64,000 bases of DNA from Phyllobacterium zundukense (GCF_002764115.1 NZ_CP017940.1:2144501-2208500); one strand, 5' to 3'; shown: positions 18,429 through 28,343, counted from the first letter of the stretch. Program-made: numbers and translations. The notes: generated from the sequence alone by a model not told the origin.

Positions 18429-19481
18429 TCAAGCCTGAACGACCCGCCGGCCGGCATTGGCAATCGGCGTGGTGACGCCGCTCATCATCGTCTGCGCATA
18501 GACCAGCTTCTGGAAACGGCCATTGATGGAGATGCGCGGCAGCGCGTGCAGATTGGCGCGGTGTTCGGGATGGATCGTGCCGTGGCGCGTGGTGACGGCA
18601 GAGAGAAACCCCTCCTCCGCAGCAATTTCAGCTTCGCGTTTTCCGGCAGCCTTGGCCGAGCCATAGGGATAGGCGAAATGCGCCGGGCGCTTGCCGAGTT
18701 TCTCCTCCAGCATGTCCGCGGACAGGCGCATTTCCCGGGCCACCATATCGGCAGTCAGCTTCTTCAGATTGTAGTGATGGACGGTATGCGCGCCGATCGT
18801 GCAAAGCGGATCGCTGGCGATCTGGCGCAACTCCTTCCAGTTCATGACGTCCTGGTCAGCCGGGACGCTGCAGATCATGCCTTCGGCGGCGCACATTTCG
18901 CGCAGGACTGGGAGCTGTTCCAGTTCCGTCAGCGTATAGGAAAAATAGCGCATCAGCGAATGGAAGGCCGCGCGTTTCTGGAACAGCGTTCCGCAGCGCC
19001 ATTCGGGGCCACCCGGTATCTTGATGAAGCTCGCTTTGGTGACCAGCTTCTCCACGACCTCCCACCAGAGTACCGCCGCCCCCTCGATAAGACCCGGGGC
19101 TGCATAGATGGTGAACGGAACATTATGCTTTTGAAAGACCGGCCAGGCGTGGTTCAAATTGTCATTGTAACCGTCGTCGAGCGTGACCGCAGCAAAACGG
19201 TGGCCATCTTGCGCTCCGGTTTTGACCCGCTCGATCATCTCGTCCATGGACACGAGCTGTGTGCCCTCAGACTTTAGCGAGGTCAGAATCTGATCGAGAA
19301 AATCCGGGGTGATCGAGAGTGAACGCGTCACGCCGAGCGGACTGATACAATCCGGGCGCACCCGGTGCAGCATGATGATCGAACCAAGTCCGCCGAAACG
19401 GTCGCGCGTGCGCGACGCGAAACCACTGTGCCAAGCCAGTCGCATCACGGCTTTTCGCATCAAGTCAGCCGCGTGGACCAT
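18429..19481 (-). CDS. Polysaccharide deacetylase family protein
   Basis: A 350-residue cytoplasmic-looking protein with the NodB-type metal-dependent deacetylase core: motif 1 as TLDDGYNDN at about residue 100, the His pair in GAHTVHHYNL at about 232, and motif 3 as FAYPYGS at about 273. It probably removes acetyl groups from an exopolysaccharide or its precursor. No signal peptide is seen. A GTG at 19499 is an alternative start; the ATG at 19481 is better placed behind GGTGAAGGA. It opens the polysaccharide cluster and is divergent from the GNAT-like gene. Confidence 0.85.
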   Translation of the reverse strand: MVHAADLMRKAVMRLAWHSGFASRTRDRFGGLGSIIMLHRVRPDCISPLGVTRSLSITPDFLDQILTSLKSEGTQLVSMDEMIERVKTGAQDGHRFAAVTLDDGYNDNLNHAWPVFQKHNVPFTIYAAPGLIEGAAVLWWEVVEKLVTKASFIKIPGGPEWRCGTLFQKRAAFHSLMRYFSYTLTELEQLPVLREMCAAEGMICSVPADQDVMNWKELRQIASDPLCTIGAHTVHHYNLKKLTADMVAREMRLSADMLEEKLGKRPAHFAYPYGSAKAAGKREAEIAAEEGFLSAVTTRHGTIHPEHRANLHALPRISINGRFQKLVYAQTMMSGVTTPIANAGRRVVQA

Positions 19482-19608
19482 TCCTTCACCAATTTGCACT
19501 AATAAAGATAATCGGAGTTTCTGTTCATCAAGTCATGCAACGTAATTGTTTATATATGGTTGATCAACGACACCCGCTGCTTTTCGCCCCCTCCATTGGA
19601 ACCAAGCA

Positions 19609-20733
19609 ATGTCGCTCCCTCCCCTAAAAGCAAAGATCATCAGCGCAGCTGACGCCAAGGCAATGTGGGCGGGGCTTGGGGAAGATTTTGTTGCAGGTCC
19701 GTCGCAAACCGCAGACTGGTTCGCGTTCTGGCAGTCGTCAGCCAATGCGGATTGCCTGGCCGCCATATTGTGCGCGGCAGACAAGCCCGTTTTCATCCTG
19801 CCACTCGAGATCGTGCAAAAAGGTCCGGTTCGCGTCGCTATCTTTGCCGGCGGGCCGCATGCCAATTGCAATTTTCCCGCACTGTCACGCACGCAAATTC
19901 GCGGCAGCGATCTCGCCAAGCTCTTCGAAGAGTTGCACAAAGCACGGCCGGATATCGATCTTGTGTCGCTGGTAAGGCAATTGGGGGAGCTCGACGGTGC
20001 CGCCAACCCCCTTCTCCAGCTCCCGAGCCGGGAAAACGCCAATGTCAGCCTGGCGATTACATTGGACCGGAAATTCGATACGGTACTTGGCCGCAACAAT
20101 GCCAAGCGGAAAAGGAAGAAGCACCGGCAGAACACGCGCCGTTTCGAGCAGGCCGGGGGACATCGCACGGTCACTGCAACCACCGCATCCGAGACAGAAG
20201 CGATGCTCAAGAAATATTTCGAGTGGAAAGCCGACCGCTTGGCCAAGGCCGGGATCAAGAACACCTATGAACCCGCAGGAATCAAGGAGTTCTTCCATCA
20301 ACTGCTCGCATATGAAGCAGGTACAGTATCGCCGCGGTTCCAGCTGAAGGCACTTGAGGTGGCAGGACAATATCGGGCGGTCCTCGGAAAATCCTACGCG
20401 AAGGGTCAGACCTTTATCGACTTTATCGGTATAGCCGAAGATGAGCTCGCCAGCGCCAGCCCCGGCGAATTCCTGTTTTTCGAGGACATTCAGGACAGCT
20501 GCAAGACTGATCTTTCAGTCTATAGTTTCGGCATTGGTGACGAGCCGTATAAACGCAGCTGGAGCGACATCGAAATGCCCACCTACGATACGAATGTCAG
20601 CCTTACAGCCAAAGGCCGGATATACGCAGCCTTTCTCACAGCGCGCGGCGGTCTAGTGCGCACGATCAAGCACAATGAGGTGGTCTGGGGCTATGTGAAG
20701 AAGGCCCGCTCGAGAATGTTCGGGAAACGTTGA
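19609..20733 (+). CDS. CelD/BioF2-like GNAT acetyltransferase of the polysaccharide cluster
   Basis: A 374-residue protein resembling the CelD/BioF2-like branch of the GNAT fold, found in bacterial exopolysaccharide loci. A duplicated GNAT-type layout is suggested: an N-terminal half (about 1-150), a basic linker rich in Lys and Arg (AKRKRKKHRQNTRR, about 165-178), then a core with FFHQLLAYEAG and a central strand region. It may add acyl groups to a sugar precursor, opposite in effect to the neighbouring deacetylase. The assignment rests on general pattern, not on catalytic residues. Confidence 0.72.
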   Translation: MSLPPLKAKIISAADAKAMWAGLGEDFVAGPSQTADWFAFWQSSANADCLAAILCAADKPVFILPLEIVQKGPVRVAIFAGGPHANCNFPALSRTQIRGSDLAKLFEELHKARPDIDLVSLVRQLGELDGAANPLLQLPSRENANVSLAITLDRKFDTVLGRNNAKRKRKKHRQNTRRFEQAGGHRTVTATTASETEAMLKKYFEWKADRLAKAGIKNTYEPAGIKEFFHQLLAYEAGTVSPRFQLKALEVAGQYRAVLGKSYAKGQTFIDFIGIAEDELASASPGEFLFFEDIQDSCKTDLSVYSFGIGDEPYKRSWSDIEMPTYDTNVSLTAKGRIYAAFLTARGGLVRTIKHNEVVWGYVKKARSRMFGKR

Positions 20734-20742
20734 GCCGGTCGA

Positions 20743-22956
20743 TCAGGCACCCGCCATTACTTTGGACCGGACGATCTTGCCGGCATCCACCCGCAGCAGG
20801 TTCGGACTGAAAGGCGTCAACAGTTCCGGCTCAATCATCCTTGCTTCAAAGACAGATTTCGCTGTAGCAGCAACATCCCGGTCATCGGGATCAACCAGCG
20901 CAAGAACCAGCTCTGTGCCATCGGCAAGCAGATGCTTCAATTCCGTGGCTGTTGCCGGGCCGCTGTCGATCACCACAAGATCATAGGCGGACTGCAAGGC
21001 ATTGAGGATCATCGGCAGCCGGCCAACCGATTGCATTGCCTTTACCGGGTCGTGATTGCCGATCGGAATGATCTCGGCTTCCGAATAATGATCGGCGTGG
21101 ATGACGTCGCTGAAATGTTTTTCGGACACCAGGAGGTCAGTAATTCCGTCGAGATTCTGGTCGTCCAGCATCGAACGGCCGATTTCACCGGTACCCGTCA
21201 TGTCGACCAGGATAACCCGCACCCCGCGATCGGCCAGTTCGCGTACCAGCAGGATCGTCAACGCTGACGCCTCATCGCCTTCCGGCGAGACTACGACGGC
21301 ACGAGATGCACCGCTCGCCATCAATCGATCGGCAACATTTGCAATGCCGGAGTGGTCGGCAGCAGCAACTGGCGATTCGATAGGCTCATCAAGCACCGGT
21401 GCAGCAAAGCTCGCGGCAGGTGTATGCGCTTCCGTTGACGCCAGTTCTTCATGGCTCGTTTGTGGTTCGGGGACGAGCGGAGCGACCGGTTCGACTGGTT
21501 TCTCGATTGGAAGCTCGTCTCGCACCTCGTCAACTGGCAGGGGCTGTATGTAGGCAGGCCGCAGCGCCCGACCACTGAACAATGCGCTCAGTAGCGTGCC
21601 GATGCTCAACAGCAGAAGCGAAGCAACAAAGGCGGCCGCCGTCATGGGGATTATCTTGGGGAAATAGGGTTCGATCGGCTTGTCGGCACGGGAGAAAATG
21701 CGCGCGTCGGCCGGCAGGTAGTCACGATCGGTGCGGGATGAAGCTTCCCGGTAACGGGTCAGATAGGATTCGAGCAGTTGGCGCTGCGCCGTGGCTTCCC
21801 GTTCCAGCGCGCGCAACTCAACCTCTTCTTCACCCGCCTTGGAAGATTGTGCCTTGAGCTGGTTGAGGGAACGCGTCAATTCGGTCTCGCGCAGACGCGC
21901 CGTCTGCGCCTCGTTTTCCAGACTGCCGAGAACCTTGCGAGCCTCCAGTCTGATTTGCTGGTTCAGATCGGCGAGCTGCGAACGCAGGGCCTTGATGCGC
22001 GGATGACCGCTAAGCAATGCCGCCGACTGGTCGGCGATATCGTTGTTGAGCTGCACCTGACGCTCACGCAGGCGCTGGATCAGGGGTGATGCCATGACGT
22101 CCGGCAGCGTTTCCACCGCTGCACCCTTGGCCAAGGCCGTACGGACGCTTTCTGCCTTGGCTTCACTCGCTGCCTTGTTGGCCCGCACGCGTGACAGTTC
22201 CGATGAGAGTTCCGAAAGCTGCTGCGTCGCCAGAACGGCATTGTTCTGTCCGATCAAGAGGTCGGATGAACTGCGATAGGCGGCGACTTTTGCCTCCGCA
22301 TCCTTGACCCGCTTGCTCAGGTCGGCAATTTCCGGCTGCAGCCAATCTGTTGCATCGGCATTCGACTGGGATTTCGACGCCTGCTGCGTCGCGAGGTATT
22401 CATCTGCAACAGCGTTGGCCACGGAGGCTGATAACGCGGGATCCTTCGAAGAAAACTGAATCACGATGACGCGGGAGTTCTGCACGCTGTAGACGAGCAA
22501 ACGCTCACGCAATGCCTGCAGAATATAATCGTCCCTGGTTTCCTCGTCTGTATTCTTGCCGAGGCCAACGGCGGCAAAAAGCCGGGAAAGAATCGATGGC
22601 TGCGCACCCGCAGCAAGCTCTTCATTCTTGCCCAGATCGAGCTTGGCAATCACGCGTTTCAGCAGGTCTGAAGAACCGATGAGTTCCACCTGGCTCTTGA
22701 TGCCTTCCTGATCGAGGATCGGCCGGTCATCCCCCTGCTGCTGGTTTGCCGGACGCGTGAAAACGGATTCGCGTGTTTCGATGAGAATGCGGGTTTCGGC
22801 CCGGTATTTCGGCGATACGAGCGACAAAACCATAAATGCCAGAAGTGTCAGAAAGACCGAACCGAGAATGATCCGCACCCTGTTTTGCCACAAACTGGCA
22901 AAGAGAGCGCCGACATCGATGTCGACATCGTTACCGACAGAGTTGGCCCGAGGCAT
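20743..22956 (-). CDS. Wzc/ExoP-like polysaccharide co-polymerase with a degenerate kinase domain
   Basis: A 737-residue inner-membrane protein. The Wzz domain starts at about residue 10 with a first membrane segment at about 33-52. A long periplasmic coiled coil follows at about 170-400, then a GNVR-type stretch and a second membrane segment at about 435-460. The cytoplasmic C-terminal domain (about 550-737) has the BY-kinase fold order, but the Walker A position reads SPEGDEASALT instead of GxxxGKS/T, the Walker A' reads VDMTGTGE, and there is no Tyr-rich tail. It probably controls chain length or export without kinase activity. GGAGTG precedes the ATG. It is divergent from the Wza-like gene. 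Confidence 0.88.
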   Translation of the reverse strand: MPRANSVGNDVDIDVGALFASLWQNRVRIILGSVFLTLLAFMVLSLVSPKYRAETRILIETRESVFTRPANQQQGDDRPILDQEGIKSQVELIGSSDLLKRVIAKLDLGKNEELAAGAQPSILSRLFAAVGLGKNTDEETRDDYILQALRERLLVYSVQNSRVIVIQFSSKDPALSASVANAVADEYLATQQASKSQSNADATDWLQPEIADLSKRVKDAEAKVAAYRSSSDLLIGQNNAVLATQQLSELSSELSRVRANKAASEAKAESVRTALAKGAAVETLPDVMASPLIQRLRERQVQLNNDIADQSAALLSGHPRIKALRSQLADLNQQIRLEARKVLGSLENEAQTARLRETELTRSLNQLKAQSSKAGEEEVELRALEREATAQRQLLESYLTRYREASSRTDRDYLPADARIFSRADKPIEPYFPKIIPMTAAAFVASLLLLSIGTLLSALFSGRALRPAYIQPLPVDEVRDELPIEKPVEPVAPLVPEPQTSHEELASTEAHTPAASFAAPVLDEPIESPVAAADHSGIANVADRLMASGASRAVVVSPEGDEASALTILLVRELADRGVRVILVDMTGTGEIGRSMLDDQNLDGITDLLVSEKHFSDVIHADHYSEAEIIPIGNHDPVKAMQSVGRLPMILNALQSAYDLVVIDSGPATATELKHLLADGTELVLALVDPDDRDVAATAKSVFEARMIEPELLTPFSPNLLRVDAGKIVRSKVMAGA

Positions 22957-23141
22957 TCATTCACTCCAATTCGAACGGCGTCATGGTAAAGGCGTATGGT
23001 AACCAGCGGGTTAAGACGGAGCATACCACGAACTGCAAACTGCCTAATTTCCCGAGACTTTACCAGCCATTAACCCTAATGAACCGATAATCCCAACCAG
23101 AATCGAGAAGACTCTCCGCAACTGTTGTTAGGGTTCAAGAC

Positions 23142-23708
23142 GTGTTCAGCAAGCAGATCCTTCTGGTGACCATCGGCGTCCTGTGCATGACGCTTGGCGG
23201 CTGTGCCAGTTACCGGCCCGCTCCGGCAGCGTTCAACGAAGCCATCAACAAGCCCTACATGCTTGATGCGGGTGATCGCATTCGCCTGACAGTGTTCGAG
23301 CAGGAGGGCATCACCAATACCTACAGTGTCGATCAGGCCGGCTATATCTCGGTTCCGCTCATCGGCAGCGTCCCTGCACGCGGAAAGACCCTCCAGCAGA
23401 TCGAGGCGGAAGTGGCTGCCAAGTTGCGCAAGGGTTATTTGCGTGATCCGGACGTGGCTGCCGAGATCGATCGCTACCGGCCGATATTCGTCATGGGCGA
23501 AGTCGGGGCTGCGGGCCAGTATTCCTACGTGCCGGGCATGACAGCGCAAAAGGCGATTGCGGCGGCTGGTGGATTCACGCCGCGCGCCAACCAAAGCGAC
23601 GTCGACATCACGCGGCAGTTCAATGGCGAGAACCTTACCGGCCGCGTTATCATTTCCGATCAGGTGCTGCCCGGCGACACAATTTATGTGCGCGAACGCT
23701 TCTTCTGA
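23142..23708 (+). CDS. Wza-like polysaccharide export lipoprotein
   Basis: A 188-residue protein with a lipoprotein signal (lipobox LGGC at about residues 18-21), a poly-export domain starting at YMLDAGDRIRLTVF, and a SLBB-type repeat (ISVPLIGSVPARG, FVMGEVGAAGQYSYVPGMTA). It would form the outer-membrane or periplasmic export channel for the polysaccharide made by this cluster. It is short next to E. coli Wza (about 380) but normal for rhizobial ExoF/GumB-like forms. The start is GTG behind AGGG. The GT4 gene follows after 9 bp. Confidence 0.9.
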   Translation: MFSKQILLVTIGVLCMTLGGCASYRPAPAAFNEAINKPYMLDAGDRIRLTVFEQEGITNTYSVDQAGYISVPLIGSVPARGKTLQQIEAEVAAKLRKGYLRDPDVAAEIDRYRPIFVMGEVGAAGQYSYVPGMTAQKAIAAAGGFTPRANQSDVDITRQFNGENLTGRVIISDQVLPGDTIYVRERFF

Positions 23709-23717
23709 CCTGCGGAA

Positions 23718-24854
23718 ATGATCGATAGAAAACCACTCCGGATCGTTCACTGCTTCCGCGCTCCGGTTGGCGGGATTTTTCGCCATGTCCGCGATCTTAT
23801 CGAACTGCAGGTTAGAGCCGGCCATCAAGTCGGCATCATCTGCGACGCGTCGACGGGCGGAGAGTTCGAGGAAGCCATGCTTGCCAATTTGCGGGACAAG
23901 CTGGCTCTCGGACTGGAGCGGATCGCCATGCAGCGGCAGATCGGTCCCGGCGATGCGGTTGCAGCGTTCCGTACATACAAGATTATCAAGAAATTGCAGC
24001 CGGATGTCTTGCACGGGCATGGTGCCAAGGGTGGCACCTATGCACGTCTCTTCGGCTCACTGTTGCGGGTATTTGGGTCTCGCGTAGCCCGCTTTTATTC
24101 CCCTCATGGCGGCAGCCTCCACTTTGATCCCGCCACACTTCAGGGACGGATCATCTTTCGGGTCGAGCGCATGATGGAGCGAATGACCGACCGGATCATT
24201 TTCGTTTCGGCATTCGAACAAGGCATCTATGCGCGGAAGGTCGGCGAGCCACGCTGCGAATTCGCGCTCATCTACAATGGATTGGCGGAAAGCGATTTCG
24301 AACCCGTTGTGCCCAAAGGGGGCGCCGCGGATTTTCTGTTCATCGGCGAGATGCGCGCTCTCAAAGGACCCGATATCTTCATCAATGCACTCGCGAAGGC
24401 GGGTACGGCAAGTGGGCGCAAGCTGACGGGGGTGATGGTCGGCGACGGCAAGGATCGCGCCACTCTGATCGAGCAGAGCGCCAAGGTGCAAGAAGATTCG
24501 GAGATCAGTTTCCTCATGCCGATGAAAGCGCGGGAAGCCTTTCGGCTTGCCAAGGTGGTGGTCATTCCTTCCCGGGCCGAAGCCCTGCCCTATATCGTTC
24601 TCGAGGCGCTTGCCGCCGGTCAACCGGTTATTGCCAGCCGCGTCGGAGGAATCCCTGAAATTCTCGGCGAATCCTCGCCAGCCCTCGTGCAGCCGGAAGC
24701 CGGTGAACTCGCTGCCAGGATGGCGACCGCCATCAGGGATGTCGCGGCCTACAAACAAACGCTGCCGGGCATAGAAGCGCTGAAACAGAAGTTCAGCAGC
24801 GAAGCCATGGCTGCCCGCCTGGAAACCGAGTATTTCTCCGCGCTCGACGGATAG
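23718..24854 (+). CDS. GT4-family glycosyltransferase
   Basis: A 378-residue GT-B enzyme. The N-terminal domain begins with IVHCFRAPVGGIFRHVRDL and includes the Gly-rich GHGAKGG. The C-terminal nucleotide-sugar domain has FIGEMRALKGPDI and the Glu-containing PSRAEALPYIVLEALAAGQPVIAS region typical of GT4. It adds a sugar to the lipid-linked repeat unit on the cytoplasmic face. It sits 9 bp behind the Wza-like gene and 66 bp before the initiating phosphotransferase. Confidence 0.9.
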   Translation: MIDRKPLRIVHCFRAPVGGIFRHVRDLIELQVRAGHQVGIICDASTGGEFEEAMLANLRDKLALGLERIAMQRQIGPGDAVAAFRTYKIIKKLQPDVLHGHGAKGGTYARLFGSLLRVFGSRVARFYSPHGGSLHFDPATLQGRIIFRVERMMERMTDRIIFVSAFEQGIYARKVGEPRCEFALIYNGLAESDFEPVVPKGGAADFLFIGEMRALKGPDIFINALAKAGTASGRKLTGVMVGDGKDRATLIEQSAKVQEDSEISFLMPMKAREAFRLAKVVVIPSRAEALPYIVLEALAAGQPVIASRVGGIPEILGESSPALVQPEAGELAARMATAIRDVAAYKQTLPGIEALKQKFSSEAMAARLETEYFSALDG

Positions 24855-24920
24855 TTTTCTCTAAGCCTTTTTTAGCTCATATGTGCTATTGACAGCCAGT
24901 TCGGATGGTCGGGGTGCATT

Positions 24921-26462
24921 ATGAAAGACAGAAAAGCGGAACCGAAGTTTTCGCGTGACGTTGTTCGCAGCCTCACGCCTGATTTCGAGCATTCGTCCGG
25001 CAAGAAAGTGACGCTGAGCCCGGTCGCCTACACGATCGCATCCCAATATGCGCGGGACACCAATTCGCCGGTGATGATCAGCGGCATCATGCGCATTATC
25101 GAGTTCCTGATTGTCACAATCGCCGGAATTGCGGTCTTCGTCTTCTATGTCGGCCCGTCGGCAAGCGCGCTTCTTCATTATTCGCTGGCGATCCTGGCGA
25201 CTGCGACGGTCACCGTCCTCATGCTTGAACTGACCGACAGTTTCCAGCTGGCTGTCATGCGCGACCCCTTCAGCAAGTTCGGAAAGCTGCTGCTGATCTG
25301 GACCGGCGCCTTCGCGCTGATGTCGCTTGCAGCCTTTTTCCTGAAGATATCCGAGGACTATTCACGCGTCTGGTTTGGCGCATGGTACATATCGGGGCTG
25401 ATCCTCTTCATCGCTTTTCGCGTGATCATGTCGCGCCTCATCCGGCGCTGGGCACGCAATGGCCGGATGGAACGGCGCGCTGTCATCGTCGGCGGCGGTA
25501 AACCGGCCGAAGACCTGATCCGGTCGATCGAACAGCAGCCCTACAATGATATTCGCATTTGCGGCGTCTTCGATGACCGCGATGCCAAACGGTCACCGCC
25601 CGTCGTCGCCGGCTATCCGAAACTCGGCAACATATCCGAACTGATCGAATTTGCGCGTATCGCGCAGATCGACATGCTGATCGTGTCGCTGCCGATTACC
25701 GCAGAGGAACGCGTGCTGTCGCTTCTGAAAAAGCTCTGGGTGCTGCCGGTCGACATAAGGCTTTCCGCGCATAACAACCACCTGCAGTTCCGCCCGCGCG
25801 CCTATTCCTACATTGGCTCCGTCGCCATGATCGACCTGTTCGACAAGCCGATCAACGACTGGGATTCAGTGGCCAAGCGAGCCTTCGATATCTTCTTCAG
25901 CCTTTTCGGCATCCTTGTCTTCAGTCCGATCATGATCGCGACCGCCATTGCCATCAAACTCGAGAGCAAGGGCACGGTCATCTTCAAGCAGCAGCGGCAT
26001 GGCTTCAACAACGAGATCATCGAAGTCTGGAAATTCCGCTCCATGTATACGGAGATGTGCGATCCGACGGCACGCAATGCCGTTGTCAAGAATGATCCGC
26101 GCGTTACCCGCGTCGGGCGCTTTATCCGCAAGACTTCGATTGATGAATTGCCGCAGTTCTTCAATTCGCTGATGGGAACGCTCTCCCTCGTCGGCCCGCG
26201 GCCACACGCGATCGCCGCGCACACGCGCAATGTCCTCTACAACGAGGTTGTCGATGGTTACTTTGCCCGCCACCGTGTCAAGCCTGGCGTGACGGGCTGG
26301 GCGCAGATCAATGGCTGGCGCGGCGAGATCGATTCGGACGACAAGATCAAGATGCGCACGGAATTCGACCTCTACTACATCGAGAACTGGTCATTGTGGT
26401 TCGACCTGAAGATCCTGTTCCTGACACCCGTGCGCCTCCTCAACACGGACAATGCCTATTGA
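24921..26462 (+). CDS. Undecaprenyl-phosphate glucose phosphotransferase (PHPT family)
   Basis: A 513-residue membrane enzyme that starts the repeat unit by moving a sugar-1-phosphate to undecaprenyl phosphate. Layout: polar N-terminus, four membrane segments at about residues 55-170, a Rossmann-like domain (VGGGKPAEDL, about 193) and the C-terminal catalytic domain from about 315, with its membrane hairpin, KQQRHGFNN, KFRSMY, DELPQFFNSLMG and SLVGPRPH, ending LLNTDNAY. It resembles the UppE/WbaP/CpsE enzymes. The stop overlaps the start of the polymerase gene. Confidence 0.93.
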   Translation: MKDRKAEPKFSRDVVRSLTPDFEHSSGKKVTLSPVAYTIASQYARDTNSPVMISGIMRIIEFLIVTIAGIAVFVFYVGPSASALLHYSLAILATATVTVLMLELTDSFQLAVMRDPFSKFGKLLLIWTGAFALMSLAAFFLKISEDYSRVWFGAWYISGLILFIAFRVIMSRLIRRWARNGRMERRAVIVGGGKPAEDLIRSIEQQPYNDIRICGVFDDRDAKRSPPVVAGYPKLGNISELIEFARIAQIDMLIVSLPITAEERVLSLLKKLWVLPVDIRLSAHNNHLQFRPRAYSYIGSVAMIDLFDKPINDWDSVAKRAFDIFFSLFGILVFSPIMIATAIAIKLESKGTVIFKQQRHGFNNEIIEVWKFRSMYTEMCDPTARNAVVKNDPRVTRVGRFIRKTSIDELPQFFNSLMGTLSLVGPRPHAIAAHTRNVLYNEVVDGYFARHRVKPGVTGWAQINGWRGEIDSDDKIKMRTEFDLYYIENWSLWFDLKILFLTPVRLLNTDNAY

Positions 26463-27703
26463 GCGCTTCGACCGACCAGACCCATAGCGTCAGCGTCGAT
26501 CACGCCGCGAAGAATCGTGCCCTGATCCGGCTGATTTCGAGTTTTGCCATTGGCTTCGGCGTGTTTCTCAGCGGTTTTGTCATCGATGAACCGGCGCCCT
26601 ACGAACTCTACATGGCCGGCCTGATCGGCGTCTGGGCCCTCTTCGGCCTGAGACTCTCGCGCGCCGTTGCTGCTCTTCTTGCCATCCTCGTCGTTTTCAA
26701 CCTTGGCGGCCTCATATCCATGGGCCAGATGGCAGATCTGAAGACGGCGCCGATGTATATCGCCGTCTCCTTGTTCCTCGCCATCACCTCGGTGTTCTTC
26801 GCGGCGGTCATCGACAATGACGAGCGTATTTTGGCTGTGATTTTCAAGGCCTATATCCTCGCCGCCATTTGTACGTCTTTGCTGGGAATCCTCGGCTATT
26901 TCGATGCCTTTCCCGGCGCAGAGCTGTTTACGCGCTATGGCCGCGCAATGGGTGCTTTCCAGGATCCGAATGTTTTCGGCCCCTTCCTGATGCTGCCTCT
27001 AGCCTGGCTGGTACATGGAGTGCTTGTGGGCGACCTGCGCGCCCTCCCCATTCGGCTGGTCCCGATCCTCATCCTCACGCTTGGCATATTCCTGTCTTTC
27101 TCGCGTGCGGCATGGGGCATGGCGCTCCTGATCATCGCTGGTCTCGCCGTGCTTTTGTTCATCAGGAACCCCAATCGGCTGTTTCGCCTTAGAATCATGC
27201 TCCTCGCAGGGCTTGCAGTCGTGGTGGTGCTGCTGGCCGTCATCGTCGCCTTGCAAATTCCCAGCGTGGCTGAACTTTTCACCGCTCGCGCGCAGCTGGT
27301 GCAGGATTATGACGATGCGCAATTTGGACGCTTCGCGCGCCATTGGTACGGCATGCTTCTATCCATCGATCACCCCCTTGGCATCGGCCCGCTGGAATTC
27401 GGCCCAATTTACGGCGAGGACACCCACAATATCTGGCTGAAGGCCGCGTTGGACTACGGCTGGCTGGGATTTGTCAGCTATCTGATCCTGACGATGCTGA
27501 CGCTAGGCCTCGGATTGCGCATTCTGTTTCGCGAGCGGCCATGGCAACCATTTCTGCTCTGCGCCTATATCGTGTATGTGGCCCATGTTGCCATTGGCAA
27601 TGTCATCGACACCGATCACTGGCGGCATTTCTATCTGCTGATCGGCATTATCTGGGGATGCGCTGCCCTGGAATCCCGCCATAAAACCAGCCGGTTGCCG
27701 TGA
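26459..27703 (+). CDS. O-antigen ligase/Wzy-like polysaccharide polymerase
   Basis: A 414-residue membrane protein with about ten helices. The Wzy/WaaL features are FSRAAWG and the large periplasmic loop with HPLGIGPLEFG followed by EDTHNIWLKAALDYG, where the His is the conserved catalytic-loop residue. It joins repeat units or ligates the chain. The start is unclear: a TTG at 26459 overlaps the preceding stop (TTGA) and gives the shortest sensible overlap, while a GTG at 26396 would add 21 residues read inside the upstream gene. No Wzx flippase follows. Confidence 0.85.
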   Translation: MSASTDQTHSVSVDHAAKNRALIRLISSFAIGFGVFLSGFVIDEPAPYELYMAGLIGVWALFGLRLSRAVAALLAILVVFNLGGLISMGQMADLKTAPMYIAVSLFLAITSVFFAAVIDNDERILAVIFKAYILAAICTSLLGILGYFDAFPGAELFTRYGRAMGAFQDPNVFGPFLMLPLAWLVHGVLVGDLRALPIRLVPILILTLGIFLSFSRAAWGMALLIIAGLAVLLFIRNPNRLFRLRIMLLAGLAVVVVLLAVIVALQIPSVAELFTARAQLVQDYDDAQFGRFARHWYGMLLSIDHPLGIGPLEFGPIYGEDTHNIWLKAALDYGWLGFVSYLILTMLTLGLGLRILFRERPWQPFLLCAYIVYVAHVAIGNVIDTDHWRHFYLLIGIIWGCAALESRHKTSRLP

Positions 27704-27968
27704 TTAACCGCCAAGAAATCTTTCTTCACATATCCATTGTCTGGTTTATCCCTTCCTGCGAGTGAAGTATTCAACCACAGATGGCAAAACCGCATGTATA
27801 ATATACACCAAGTTGAAACTTCATCATTTAGACTTCACTTATGCGTGCTTATTGCTTTGCAGAGCGCATATCGATGATTACTTCGCGCAACTAATTAATT
27901 TGGATTATAATTTAATTGTAGGCGTCTGATATAATCAACGTGCCATACTGGATAGATGGATGAACTAA
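27704..27968. other. AT-rich gap after the polysaccharide cluster
   Basis: There is no gene or strong hairpin. It is clearly AT-richer than either side. A TATAAT at 27930-27935 could serve the small ORF at 27969, but I see no matching -35. Confidence 0.4.
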
Positions 27969-28220
27969 TTGACATTCCTGGACGATGACAATCCAAATTA
28001 TTCGAAAACGGATGGTGAACTCATGCAGCGGGCGCTGGATGAAGCGGCGGCTGCGCTGAATATTACCGACGAAACGGATCCGGAGCACGGCATGCTGGCG
28101 CGGTTTATCCGCGCTGCCTTCATCATTGGCAACCGCAATTCTGAAGCGATGGCAAAATTTGCGGTGAATGCGGTGCTTAACCGGCGCCGGCGCAGGCCGA
28201 AAATCCAGCCTGAAGCTTGA
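27969..28220 (+). CDS. Small conserved-looking protein of unknown function
   Basis: An 83-residue acidic-then-basic protein: an Asp-rich N-terminus, a helical middle (MQRALDEAAAALNI, GMLARFIRAAFIIGNRNSEAMAKFA) and an RRRRRPK tail. No known motif. The start is TTG at 27969 behind GGATGAA, or ATG at 28023 behind GGTGA. Codon use in the middle looks like a genuine gene. It lies between the AT-rich gap and tRNA-Pro. Confidence 0.55.
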   Translation: MTFLDDDNPNYSKTDGELMQRALDEAAAALNITDETDPEHGMLARFIRAAFIIGNRNSEAMAKFAVNAVLNRRRRRPKIQPEA

Positions 28221-28266
28221 AATAGACCTTCCCGGATCAATATGCCGCTTCCTGTTGTGGAGAGGC

Positions 28267-28343
<77 letters not shown>

